Shown here piece after piece: positions 11,701 to 22,160 of a stretch of 64,000 bases of DNA. The notes below the pieces were generated by a model, which saw nothing but the letters and a program-made list of their open reading frames with translations, made no database searches and had not been told where the DNA came from. Made by a program: the position numbers and the translations under genes. Source of the DNA: Klebsormidium nitens (Eukaryota > Streptophyta > Klebsormidiophyceae > Klebsormidiales > Klebsormidiaceae); the NCBI GenBank assembly GCA_000708835.1, contig DF237187.1, positions 19,953 through 83,952 of the forward strand, read 5' to 3'. The first letter of the stretch is position 1, and every line of letters starts with the position of its first letter.

Positions 11701-12254
11701 CCGACGCATTTCTGGCGCTTCTCAGCCTCAACGCGTTCGCTCGTTCGTGTGTCCTGTGCATACACATCGCAACGAAACTACAGGAAGAGGCGCTAGCAGC
11801 ACCGACGTTGCCTGAGCTGGAAATCGGCACCACTGCTATAGGCCAAGCGGATACGAGCATGGAACCGGTTGATGGGACTCGGCCGTGCTCATGTGCCGAA
11901 GACGTAGGGTTCGAGGGGGGAAAGGAAAGCGGCTTGCAGACGGTTTATCACTTGTACGTGCGTGAACTGAACGCTTTTCGGTATCTTGACGTATTTATTC
12001 GGTCCACTGACTTGAGTATCGCGGGGCTCGAGAAAGCCATATTGGCGCGGTTTCAGGCGACAGACTATGCGCCGGTGTTTGTAAGGTATGGGTTTCACAA
12101 CTCTAGAGACGGATATAAGGTGTTTAAGGTATACCCAGCATTGACAAACCAAAGACGTGTTTTGTTCGAGGATGGTGCCTTTGCCTCGGATGACGACTTT
12201 AGAAAACACTTGGACTCTGTTCCATGTCCACGGTTGGAAGTTATATTCGTTTAA
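8714..12254 (+). CDS. GT10 alpha-1,3/1,4-fucosyltransferase, type II Golgi protein
   Basis: Four exons (8714-9309, 9987-10387, 10774-11048, 11670-12254) join in phase to 618 residues. This family transfers fucose from GDP-fucose onto N-glycan or Lewis-type GlcNAc in the Golgi. Residues 21-40 are a single hydrophobic signal anchor after a basic KK. A stem follows with EPGS/EPGL repeats. The GT10 donor-binding region sits in exon 3: YLFYYAAENS, then DYVSEKFFRGL and VGTVPVYLG (about 350-383). Exon 4 begins ERLAWKT and ends PCPRLEVIFV, like plant fucosyltransferases of the FUT11/12/13 group. The C-terminal domain with LYVREL and VYPALTNQR is the plant-type extension. An intact GT10 fold and an unbroken frame argue for function. 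Whether it makes core alpha-1,3-fucose or Lewis a cannot be decided from sequence. Confidence 0.93.
9019..9130 (+). repeat. 12-bp coding minisatellite (EPGS/EPGL) in fucosyltransferase stem
   Basis: Units of the form gagccaggttca or gagccaggttta repeat in direct succession, encoding EPGS/EPGL and decaying at both ends into EPAL or ELV variants. It encodes the Golgi stem between the signal anchor and the catalytic domain, where length is usually free to vary. Confidence 0.85.
11496..11525 (+). repeat. acceptor-side exon echo in fucosyltransferase intron 3
   Basis: The true acceptor and start of exon 4 (tttgcag/gaacgactggcgtgg, first exon base 11670) has a degenerate copy 164 bp upstream (tctgcag/gaacgactcgcgtga, boundary 11505/11506). 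The AG and pyrimidines are kept, but a stop follows soon in the copy. Confidence 0.7.
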
Positions 12255-13171
12255 ACGTACTGCGTGCTGTCCGCATAAACTCGACCATTGCCTTGCTGAT
12301 ATGTTTGCGGGAACGTTCAGCCACATCTGCAGAGTATCGTTGACAATCGGACATCAAGGTGCACTTAAAGCTGACTTGTATGTAGATGTGTTCAACCAAT
12401 ACTGACCACATGGAGGTTGGCTGGTCCTATATGAAGCAATCGGGGGTGTTGGCCATAGAACCAAGCGATGCATGTGGAGGCCGTCGAATCGTTATTTACA
12501 TTGTCAGCATATGTATCGCGATCATGGTCCAGACATTGGATTGAATGCGTTAGTTGAGAGCTTCTGCATGACGAAGAATCTGATACCTTTAAATTACGTC
12601 GATCTCGACGTTTCTATCAAGTTTGACCTCTACTTTCGATTGTTGACCCGTCGAATGCGTTTGAGCTGGGGCCCGACATTGCCAATAGCATGGCCGCGCG
12701 TAGGATGGATGACGTGCATCCTACACCAACGTACCGTCCTACTATTAAGGCCCGCCAAGAACATTTCAGGGTTAGGAGAGAGACTACGTACTAAGACGTG
12801 GTATGTGCCATTGCATGCAGGAGCTGCTCAGCTTGCACAGGAGCTCCGCCCGAGTGCTCCACAATGCCCGCCCGGTGGATTCCGGGCAATCGATTCCGTT
12901 CCGTCTGATCCGCGTGCCGTAGTTGCTGTGCCGGAATGTGCAGCACCGTCAATGTTTCAACCACGCCAAGTTAAGTTTTGTGGCCCTGGGCAGTGTTGCT
13001 ACACAGCAGCATTTGATCCTGTTAATGTTCAGTTATCAGCAGAGGCGCTTGCCTGAGCTCTGTGAGGGTTTTGCTAATGCCATTCATGGTGCTTTCATAG
13101 AGCCTGCTCGTATCTTGTGCTGACATGCGGGGCGGTGATTTGCGGTCGTAACATGGTTATGGTCGGAACCA
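12255..13171. other. intergenic region
   Basis: This lies between the fucosyltransferase stop and the small membrane-protein start. A 194-codon open frame at 12472-13056 has no recognisable motif and no protein-like pattern, and I treat it as chance. Nothing else is seen. Confidence 0.5.
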
Positions 13172-14832
13172 ATGGCGTCTAGCAGAGTTTGGGAAGTCCT
13201 GAGTGAGAGCGTGAGGCGTCTGAAACGGAGGGAGAACATTGCGGCGTGGGGGGTGGCAGGAACGGCCGCTTACTTTCTTTGGGTGCGCCCAGAGCAGAAG
13301 AAGGAAGAGGCACGCAAGGTAAGATCGAAGGTCGGATGACACTGCGCAAAGTTTCCTGTGACCAGGGTCTGCTCTTACAAGGGGCTCCTCTACAGAAGCA
13401 GGTCTCGCCGTGCTCCGATGGTCACGCTTCAATGAATGATTCGTATTTGGCCAACTGAGCCTGAGAAACTGGTTTCTCATCATCAACTCTCTGGGGACTG
13501 GGGTGGTCGAATGGGGCATGGTTGGATAGCTGCTTCTAATGTCATCTGTGCTGTTTGCCTTTTTTGCATGTGGTTTAGTTGTGGAAGAATAGCTGTGGTC
13601 ACAGATTTGGGAGAGCTGCAAGAGAACCAGATTGACCGCGAATGCTGTATGACAGATTAGTCTGTCAGCTGATGCTTGAAGATCATCGATGGGGATTGTC
13701 CCAGAGACTGCGGAAGAGATTGGGGTGTCTGCTTTTGCTTTCGATGGAAGTTTGCTTCTTGCAAATCACAAAGCAGTAGACTCTCCATCAGTCGAAGCTC
13801 TTGAATCGTGGAAGCCTTTGTAAGTTGTAGATGCATCATACATGCTTGAGGATCAAAGTACTGAGGAGTATCGATTTGTCCTCATTTGTCCCCTTCTCCC
13901 GCGGTTGCCCCTGTTTTATACTTGGATTGGAATCGAATCTTACGCTCCACTTGTTTTCCTCTTCTCAAGCCTCCAGCTTGTAAAATCTTCTTCTGCGAGA
14001 AACTGCAGGAACTCTGCGCTTCTTTCTTTAGCTCTCAAGCAGCAGAGGTCCTGCAGACTGACCACCACCACCTCATCGAGTCCTGACAGAGCTCCTATTG
14101 ATTTTATAATTTCCTGGCATAGTCCCTTCCCTCATCCCCCTTCGCCACAAGTTGACAGCCCAACCACCTCTAAACTAGCAACCTCAGCCACTAACCCTGA
14201 AAGTAATCCGGAAGAGTTGTCCACAGAGTTCCCTGGAGTCCACATTGTCTTTCCACCGGCAACCTTTTGGCGAACAGCAGACTCTGTTGCTGACTTTATG
14301 GATTAGTGATCCAATCCAATGGGGGCTTGATGATTTCAATCTGTCCACACTCTTCAGGCGGCGGAAGCTTTACGGCGGGAGAACGATCGGCATCGATATA
14401 TAGAAAAGTCGAAGCCGAAAGCAGATCCGCAGGTACGTGCGCCGCACCTTTTCTTCGAAAAATCACGTGCGCTGCTTGAGAGGCCTTTAGATGTACAAGA
14501 GCATCCTTGCTTGGCTGTCCTTTTTGTATAAGGTGCCATCTCCGACAGCTGGTGTCATGGTTTGTCCAAAACCAGGCTGATGACCATGTAGCAAGTTCTG
14601 GTTACACCTGATTGATTGGTTCTCTGTATGGTTAAAAAGGGGAGGTTAGCTTTGGTCAACGGAGAATGTCAATACAATGTTATCTATGCTAAGCTACGAG
14701 AGCGCAGATCTTGAAACGCACATGTAGCTTAAGGACAATCTTGTGATCTCCTTTCTGCAGGCGACTGGTTTGACTTACGGAAAGAAAGGGGAGGATGCTG
14801 CCTCCTCATTAGGAAGCAAGGGTTCGGATTGA
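13172..14832 (+). CDS. 97-residue single-pass membrane protein, plant-conserved type, function unknown
   Basis: Three small exons (13172-13318, 14358-14432, 14761-14832), all in phase 0, join to 97 residues; each exon is too short to stand out on its own. Residues 1-21 are amphipathic and basic (VRRLKRREN). Residues 23-40 form one hydrophobic segment (IAAWGVAGTAAYFLWVRP). A charged tail with KKEEARK and AAEALRREND follows, then RYIEKSKPKADPQ and ATGLTYGKK. I recall plant uncharacterised proteins of about this size with the same order (ENxAAW...AYFLWV...YIEK...PDPQ.TGL.YG), but I have no name or function for them. Likely an organelle or ER membrane anchor with a soluble C-terminus. All donors and acceptors are canonical (gtaaga, gtacgt, ctgcag). 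Confidence 0.75.
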
Positions 14833-16455
14833 ATCATCCGCCTGTTCAGAAAAGTTGAGGTACGACGGGATTATTGTAGTGTACCATCCTGAGCACACGT
14901 AAGGCGCAAGGGGCATAACATAATCTTGCATAGCATCAGACAAAGCGATTGCCTGTTGCTAGAGAGAACTTTTTGATTACCGTGATGGTTCCCGCCGTCA
15001 GCTCAAAGTAAAGTGCAAGCTAGATTGGTTGCAAGATCAGTTCAGAATAAGAGTCTCTTAGTAAGCTGGTCGAGAAGTCACCCAAGGCCAATATCATTGA
15101 TCGACCATTTGAAACACTTCGAGCACAAGTTGGCATAGCCAGGACCTTCAAAAGCTAGAACCGCAAAGATGGTAATGTCGAGTCGGACCACGAGCTATAT
15201 TGCACTATAATGCCTATTGCACGGACGATGTTCAACATGTAGGAGCTAGTACAGCTGCACAGGCACTCAATCGTACAGGACGGTAGTGGCAGCCACTATA
15301 CCGTCTTGTACAAGTGCCTGTGCAAGTGCCTGCATGTCAGGGATCCAACCGTCATGATATTTGCGGATATTAGTGCGATCCGTGACTGTTTGCCAGCGCT
15401 GTTTGCAATTTGTTAGTAATGAAGCGGCATGTGTTCGGTCAGAGCTAGGATTTCTTAATTGTAAGTCTCATGCGCATTGGGGTAGACGAATTGCGCAGGC
15501 CGGGCCCGCCCAAACAGCATCGCCGCGCGGCCGTAGCTTACTTAACTTCCATGACGTCCTGGCTGTCTATCTGGTCATTAGGCTCGAGCTCAAGATATAT
15601 CTCTTTTGAATCATGGATGCACAATGATGCGCGTATTGTCGCGGCCGCAGCAGCTAATGATACAAAACGCAATCCCAAATCTTCAGCACAAACATTGCAT
15701 GCAAATCGTTTTGTCTGCCGGCGGCTACGATAGCTCACCAATCGCTTGTAAGAAAATATATTTGCAGGTTGAGCGAGCCGGTTGAAAACCCGATATTGCA
15801 CATGCATGAGGCGGCCATCATGATTGAACTTAGCACGCGTGACAAGCTGTGCGCGGCTGCAAGGCCCCAACGAAACCGTGGCCCGTTGCAAGGCTCAAAT
15901 CAAGCAGCCTCAGACACGTGACAGTGAGCCCGGCGAGATCCTTGCAGACTCACCGTACATGTACATTAAGTTAACGATCACGTAGACAACGGTTCAAAAC
16001 GTAGGATGGGAACATAGTGCACAAGCCCACACGGGCTTAAATATCAATATCTTGCATAAGTCAACTGGCCGCTGAGAGCGGCGTCGCTCAACTTAATCAG
16101 ATCTTGTCACCAGGCGAACTTCTCCTAGAGGTCCAAGAAGAAGGCATGGCGGCCCAATCCGTGACCATGGCATTTCAAAGAATCTACTGCTAGCCTAGTA
16201 GCCGTGTGCGGGCCCTAGCTCGACGGCCACTTTCTGAACGAAGATCGCGAGTTTATTGCTGTTTGCGCGCAACAGCACCCAACGGTTGTCTATGGCTACT
16301 CGACCCACTTGACCCTTTCGCCAGGCCCGGCGTACTTTACATCTATCACTGCTTTTCCTACCTCTATATCCGTCTACTATTACCGGCCCTCAAAGTTCAA
16401 TTTGACCAGGGGCTGCAATCGCAACCCACTGCATTCCGCATCGTGTCCTATTTGT
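14833..16455. other. intergenic region with one hairpin
   Basis: No coding sequence is recognised between the small membrane-protein gene (+) and the 3' end of the MYB gene (-). The only clear structure is the inverted repeat at 15257-15323. Confidence 0.5.
15257..15323. repeat. imperfect inverted repeat able to form a ~30-bp hairpin
   Basis: The left arm 15257-15289 begins gcacaggcac and ends ggacggtagtgg. The right arm 15293-15323 begins ccactataccgtc and ends gtgcctgtgc. They are reverse complements with a few mismatches and small indels and a 3-base loop. It could be a tiny foldback element or a small-RNA precursor. I see no flanking gene. Confidence 0.75.
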
Positions 16456-19400
16456 TTATTGGTGGCCTCCGGTCGTAACATATGGTTGCATGTGGGGGGG
16501 GCCTCCCATGTGGTTGACCGGGACACCCATTGGCGGGCCCATGGGGCGCATGTGACCAGGATTCATCATCATATGGTGACCGTACATATTCTGGCCCGGG
16601 TGTAGATTTGGTGCGATGGGGGGGTGACCGCCGATGCCGCGCTGGGAAGGGCCGTGGCCCCCCTGGCCGTTGACACTCGTAATGTCGTGGATGCTATTTC
16701 GGCGCTTGTCCTTGCTAATGGAGTTGAGCCGGATGAAGTACTTTTGGGCGTGTGATGCAACCTGGGTGGGCGTTCGCGAGACAACGAAGTTGCGCGAAAT
16801 GGATCGCCAGTCTCCTTTCCCGAACTTGGCGAGACCGAGCAAAAATAACCTGCGCAGAAGCAACGCGAAAGTGAGGAGTCGTTTGCAGAGGTGCCCAGTA
16901 CTTTGGGTCTGGCGTTACAGCATGTTCAGTTCCTTTCAGATTAAAAGGTAGGCTGACACTTGTAAGCACCCCTCAGAAAGGCGGCACAAGTGCCTCACTG
17001 TATTGAAGATGTAGAACGATTGATGTGCTTTCAGTGGCATGGTTTGAGCATTCTGAGACGTCAGGGTAGCCAACAGAGCACACAACAAACGGCACCACCT
17101 TAGTCGCTTCCAACCGCGCATCAAGCTCAGGGAAGTGCTTGTGACACCGATTTCCCTGCCGAGAATGCGCTATACGCCACTCTTGCTAAACGTGCTTAAG
17201 TGAACCCGCACAAATGAGTCTACCCCCGGCCTATCAGCGGGCTGCTCTCCCTGCTCTCAATCTGTTTGTTCCAGTCAGCAACGGATTTCGGATGCTTTCG
17301 AGAGGCTACCAACGCCCTTGTGCTTTTCAGGCGCTTCTAAACGACTTGCCTCCTCAGACAGCTTGACCTTAATCTTAAAGTCAACATCTTGAGAGGTGAA
17401 TCCGCAATACTTGCCCCAGAAGCGCTATCTTCCGAACCTGCAATCTCTTCTTAGCCGGTACCTCACTTCTGGGACAGTCAACTCGGCTGCTGCCAGAAAG
17501 TTCTAAACAGGGAGCACGCACACACGTGTTATCTTCTGCGAAGTGGCTCTCGCCTGCTTCAAACAGGGCAGAGCAACCTGAAATTCAGTGGGCAAGAAAC
17601 AGAAGATGCCCGTCCTCACCTGCGCTTCATTTCCAACCACTCACTACCCTCAAAACGTCAGCGTGGCACCTAGCTTGAAACTTAGAAAGGGTACAGACGA
17701 TGATTTCTGCTTGCACGCTCCTCCTCACACAATCAACTCAGACATAACTGCCTCAGTCATAGGCAACCCAGTCAAATGCCTCTGGATTTGCACCCCCTCA
17801 CCTGTGCTCCATTTTACATTTGCATATTCCAAAGTAGAGCTCACTTTTCCGCATCAGACTTGAACCCTCAAATGGACCCCAACTCCAATCTGTTCTTCTC
17901 AGGACAGGTCAACTTCAACCCTCAATCAGTACTGTGGGAAACAACCCTGTATCTCACCACACCACCCCTCTGCTTTTTAGGCACTCACTTTCCAGTATGC
18001 AAAACCCCCTTCACGCGCTGTCATCCTGAGAACAGGCCTCTCGTCCTCTTTTTTTGATGATTCAATGTAAACCCTCCCTGGCGTGTTTTCCCCCTCATCA
18101 TGAGCAGTGCCCTCATTCTTAGCACCGTCCATTTTTACATCCAACAAGTACAGCATAACTGAGATACAACTTGTTCCATACAGAAAGCGCCCGAAGCGGA
18201 GGCCCCCTCACCTGTGCTCGTCTTTCGACCATGCAACCTTCTTCCACCGCTGCTGATGGAAGCACTTCCCCTTAACTACTCATGCTTAGCGCAGGTCAGT
18301 CTCAGGTCGACAAAGAAAAAGAACCACTGAAGAAACATCTCCATCTTCAGAAAATGGGCATGAAGCGGAACCCCCCTCACCTGTGCTCTTCTTCTGACCA
18401 TGCGATCCCCTTCCGCCGCTCCTGCTCTGACGACCGTTGCCCCACCTTTGGCCGCCGCGTCCCCCCCGGGCTCGCCGGCATTGCCATCTCCACCCCATTC
18501 CCAACATCGTCCCGCATCATCTCCTCCTCTGAAGCCGTCTGCTTATGCGGGTCCCCATAAGCTATGACCGGCACGCGCCCTGACTCAATTGCGCGCACGT
18601 CCTCCAGAAGCTGCTCATATTTGCGCTTGACTTCGTCAGGTGTCTTCCCAGGCACCTGGCCCGCGATATTGTTCCAGCGCGCCTCGTCCTCCTCGCCATA
18701 CATGTTGAGCGCATTCTCAAAGAGCTTGTTTTCTGAGGGGGTCCAGCCTGCAGCGGGGGCATTGTAAACTTTGAGTACAAGCTTGACCTTCTGACTGCGA
18801 CTTGGAAGCTTAGGAACTTCATTCAGGTGTTTATTTCCTCGAATGTGAGATACAGCTTGTCTGTTGGGCAAATCAATTGCGCGAATCTACATCCAAACAC
18901 ACGAAAGTCAAGGTTTTGCATTCCGCTCGTCATCCTTGAACAGCTGATAACTCAACACTCCCTTCCGCTCTTTCCATCCATCTTCAAAGCACATGCCTCT
19001 TTCCTGCCCTCCTGGTCTGGTTTGGGAGGACACTGCAAATAGACGCAATGAGTCTTGGGCAAATGCTTGACAAATCTCCTTTTCCTTCCTTCTGGAAGTG
19101 GATGATAGTTACGCTTTTACCACTGCCTGGAGCTCATGTATCCTGACCAGCAACATGAGTCCTCAGGAAAAAGGCACTTGCCCATGATAGTTTTTGGGCA
19201 ACCAATAGCAATCATGAAGCTTCTGAAGAAAAAGAAAACAAACTATTCCCACAATTTCATCCGGATTTGCTCCCAGGAAGGGGCTAGAGGAAGGTAAAAT
19301 GCTCTCAAGATTGGAAATTGGCGTCAAACAAGTTTAGGCTAAACACCGGCCTATGTTTGCAGTTTCAAGGCTGAACTGTGGCCTACGATCATGCTTTCCT

Positions 19401-19979
19401 TGCAAACCGGCACTTGGTGCAGTCTCTTCTTTCAAAAACACACACACAGATCCACCAAGCAGACTGCAATTGGCCACCGTTCGCGAAAGCAATCATGACA
19501 TCCAAACATAAAGAGCACAGCCAAATCGGGTCCAACTTGTCTATTTTACAATGAGGTGCTTGGAACCTCAAATGCATAGAAGCAAGGACACTCTTGGACT
19601 GAACAACATGAGGAGAGCGCAGGCATCACGAGCTTCATCCTGCGCACTCATGCGCCGATCCTTGCAGCCATGACTGCAACAGTGAGCGCCAGAGCAATCC
19701 AGATTCAGAAGCTACTACGCTGGCAAAGAACGCAGCATTACCTGACAGATCGCCGGCATGTCCGCTAGAGACGCCGTCATCGCCAAACCGCATATGTATG
19801 GAGCCATTGTCAAAGAAGTGGGGCTCCGATCCAAGGTCCGAGCTGTCTAAACCCTGAGAGCTCGTTTCAGGGGACGTCATCAACTGTGGACTCGCTGCTT
19901 CGTTCTCCCACTTCACTGCTTTCACCTCCTTCTTCTCATTCTCCTCTGTCTGCATTCCAAGAGCTGGCTCCTGCTCCAT
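16456..19979 (-). CDS. DIVARICATA-type two-repeat MYB transcription factor (SHAQKYF class)
   Basis: Three exons (19979-19742, 18747-18381, 16849-16456) join in phase to 332 residues. It is a nuclear DNA-binding protein of the plant DIV/MYBS/SRM1-like group, whose second repeat binds I-box or GATA-like motifs. Residues 81-130 are the SANT-type first repeat ([33 protein letters not shown]), followed by a spacer with IESGRVP. The second repeat starts [10 protein letters not shown] at the exon 2/3 junction and contains [22 protein letters not shown] and SHAQKYF (234-240). The tail ([14 protein letters not shown] and Pro/Gly/His-rich sequence) ends with a TAA at 16458-16456. The chosen start (MEQEPALGM) is the first in-frame ATG of an exon whose donor phase exactly fits exon 2. 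Intron 2 holds echoes of the exon 2 end. Confidence 0.92.
17600..18262 (-). repeat. donor-side exon echoes in MYB intron 2
   Basis: The end of exon 2 with its donor (true boundary 18381/18380, plus-strand text cccccctcacctgtgctc) is copied at about 18190-18262, where roughly 65 bp align. The copy has the boundary at 18212 and an intact GT. Shorter, weaker copies sit at about 17791-17815 and 17611-17630 (ctcacctgtgctcc and ctcacctgcgcttc). Similarity falls with distance from the exon. Confidence 0.65.
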
Positions 19980-22160
19980 TCTGAACGGCCGCCGAGAGGT
20001 CGCTGAGCAGTTTCCTAAATTGCTAGCATTGATGGTCCCTGTCACGGGCCAGATCGGATGCTCAAGGAACAGGTTATGTGAGTAGATAAGATTGGTGTGG
20101 GATTCCTGTCTTGTCTTGGCAATCGTAATTTGGATACGAAGGCTCAGAGATTGACTCCACAGGACAGCATTTTAGCTCCTGAGACAAAACTGCAAGCAGT
20201 CTTGACTGCGACCGGCAACTCGGCTAGCCAAAGCAGAGTCGCTCGGCAGCATTCAGTGCACTACTATCTCGGATTCCTGATCGTTCTCTGGTCAGTTTAT
20301 GCAGCTGAGTGTCAGGATACCAGTCCCGAGCAGCAATGCCAGCTTCAGGGTGACATTCACAGCTGACAGCTGGTCAAGACTGAACCCCTCCTCTCAGTTC
20401 CCTCCGCTCGAACGCTTGACATGCAGACAGCCAAGAGCACGCCAGATTCGACAAGAACTGATGGCACGTCCTTCCTATCCGCCGCTTTGACAGTGGCTCA
20501 TTTGGGCCCCACTACAAGGCCGTCCTAATGCGTAGGTGTACCCTCCTCCTGAGCTCAAGAACGGCAAGAGAGCTGACAGAGGGGTTTCAAAATGGCGCCA
20601 TGCGGAATGATGAATCCAAGCTGCTCTGCACTCCTCCAGGCTCCACCCTGCGAGGCGAGTTGGAGATTAACAGGACTATATTACCTAATTACCTGGCCGA
20701 TACGCTGATACTCTCCTTCTTACGGGAATTTATGCTGTGTAGCTCTGGCACCGTCCATCGACGGTGAGCTTACATTGAAGCATCTGCAACGAGCTTGTAC
20801 CGTCCATTTCGGACATGACCGGGGATCCCGCGAACGGCCTTGTGACCAGTGATTTGAGCCGTTTGGCATGCCTGCAAATTGCAATCTCCGGGTCCCGGGA
20901 TCCGCGCAAGCAGCGACTGCGACAGACGATACATGAATTTCCGAGCGATGGCCGGGGCTCGGAGATCCTTAAAAGTCCGGGAGCCGGACTAATAATGGAT
21001 GATAGAGCCAGTGGAACTCAGGAACACGCAGAACACGCGCGAGTCAAGGCGAGCCTGCATTCTTCATGCAAGAGTACCTAGCAATTGATCTCATCCTAAG
21101 TGAGAACTTACCATGCGGAACATGATAAGTCTATCTCTAAAAAGCTTAGGTTGTGTCGTCGTTAATTAGCCTTGCTTCAATTCACATAGGATTGCTTCTA
21201 CGGCTCACAAAACTAACTACGAGGAACTTGTATACCCGTACCGGTAAAATGGTCGGTTGTGAAATGAAACCATTGATGGACTTGGTGCTAGCTAGAGTCT
21301 GTAGAGCCTAGCTAGGTACCAGCGTGGAAGGGGCACGGATCCTTCAAGTTGAAAAGCCTACGTTTCCAGCATTAGTAAGCGAAACCGCGAATCCTTTGGG
21401 TATTAAAAAGTTGGAAGACCGTCGAGATGAACTCGCACTAAATGCCAATCCTTTCAATATATACCTATTTGATATGTTCGCATGCGGCCTGGAGTTTTGG
21501 TCAAGAATGGGCATTGCAAACAAATTTCTTATAATCATGCAACGCATGCGGCCGGTAAGATTAGTGTCCCATCTTCCTAAGAAGAGTGACGTTAAGCATG
21601 ATGGGCTCGAAGAGAGAATGATTGATCGAGACCAGTGAGCACTTTGATGACGGCTCACTTTGTAAAACTACTTCAAGAGGTGACCCAAACGAATCGAGTA
21701 AAAAAATGCATTTGGTTGAGAAGCTCAGGAGTCGTGGCCACCATTTGTACTATACTACGTACGTGGCCTTTCTGATCAGGCTCACCGTGACACTCCTCAT
21801 TTCAAATTCACAGTAAATGGTAGGAACACGCCCAGACGCCCAAAGATGAACGAGGAAATCCGCAGAGCTACTGATCCTTGGATTGGAGCATGACGCGCGC
21901 CGGTACGGTCCCCTTTGCTAATCTGCTAAAGCACCGAAGAGATAACGTGCTCTTGAAAAAATGTGAGCATCGAGTCCTACTGTTTGTAATTATGTTGGGC
22001 CTGACATTGGGAGGTAACATGCGTGCGCACTGCTTTACCTTGAATTGCAATATATAGATATTTCATTGCGACTTTGTGCTATCAAACCTGACCGCTAAAG
22101 CGCATTAGATTCAAAGCTGAACTTCGCTGCCTTGTTACCTTATTCTGATGGTCGGGATCT
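19980..22160. other. intergenic region, tandem - strand genes
   Basis: This lies upstream of the MYB start and downstream of the bestrophin stop. Several open frames of 60-105 codons occur on both strands, but none shows a family motif or a splice partner. It should contain the MYB promoter; no element is identified with confidence. Confidence 0.5.

Noticed and set aside
12472-13056. 194-codon + open frame after the fucosyltransferase
   Set aside because: No domain, no periodicity of a real protein, and no splice partner.
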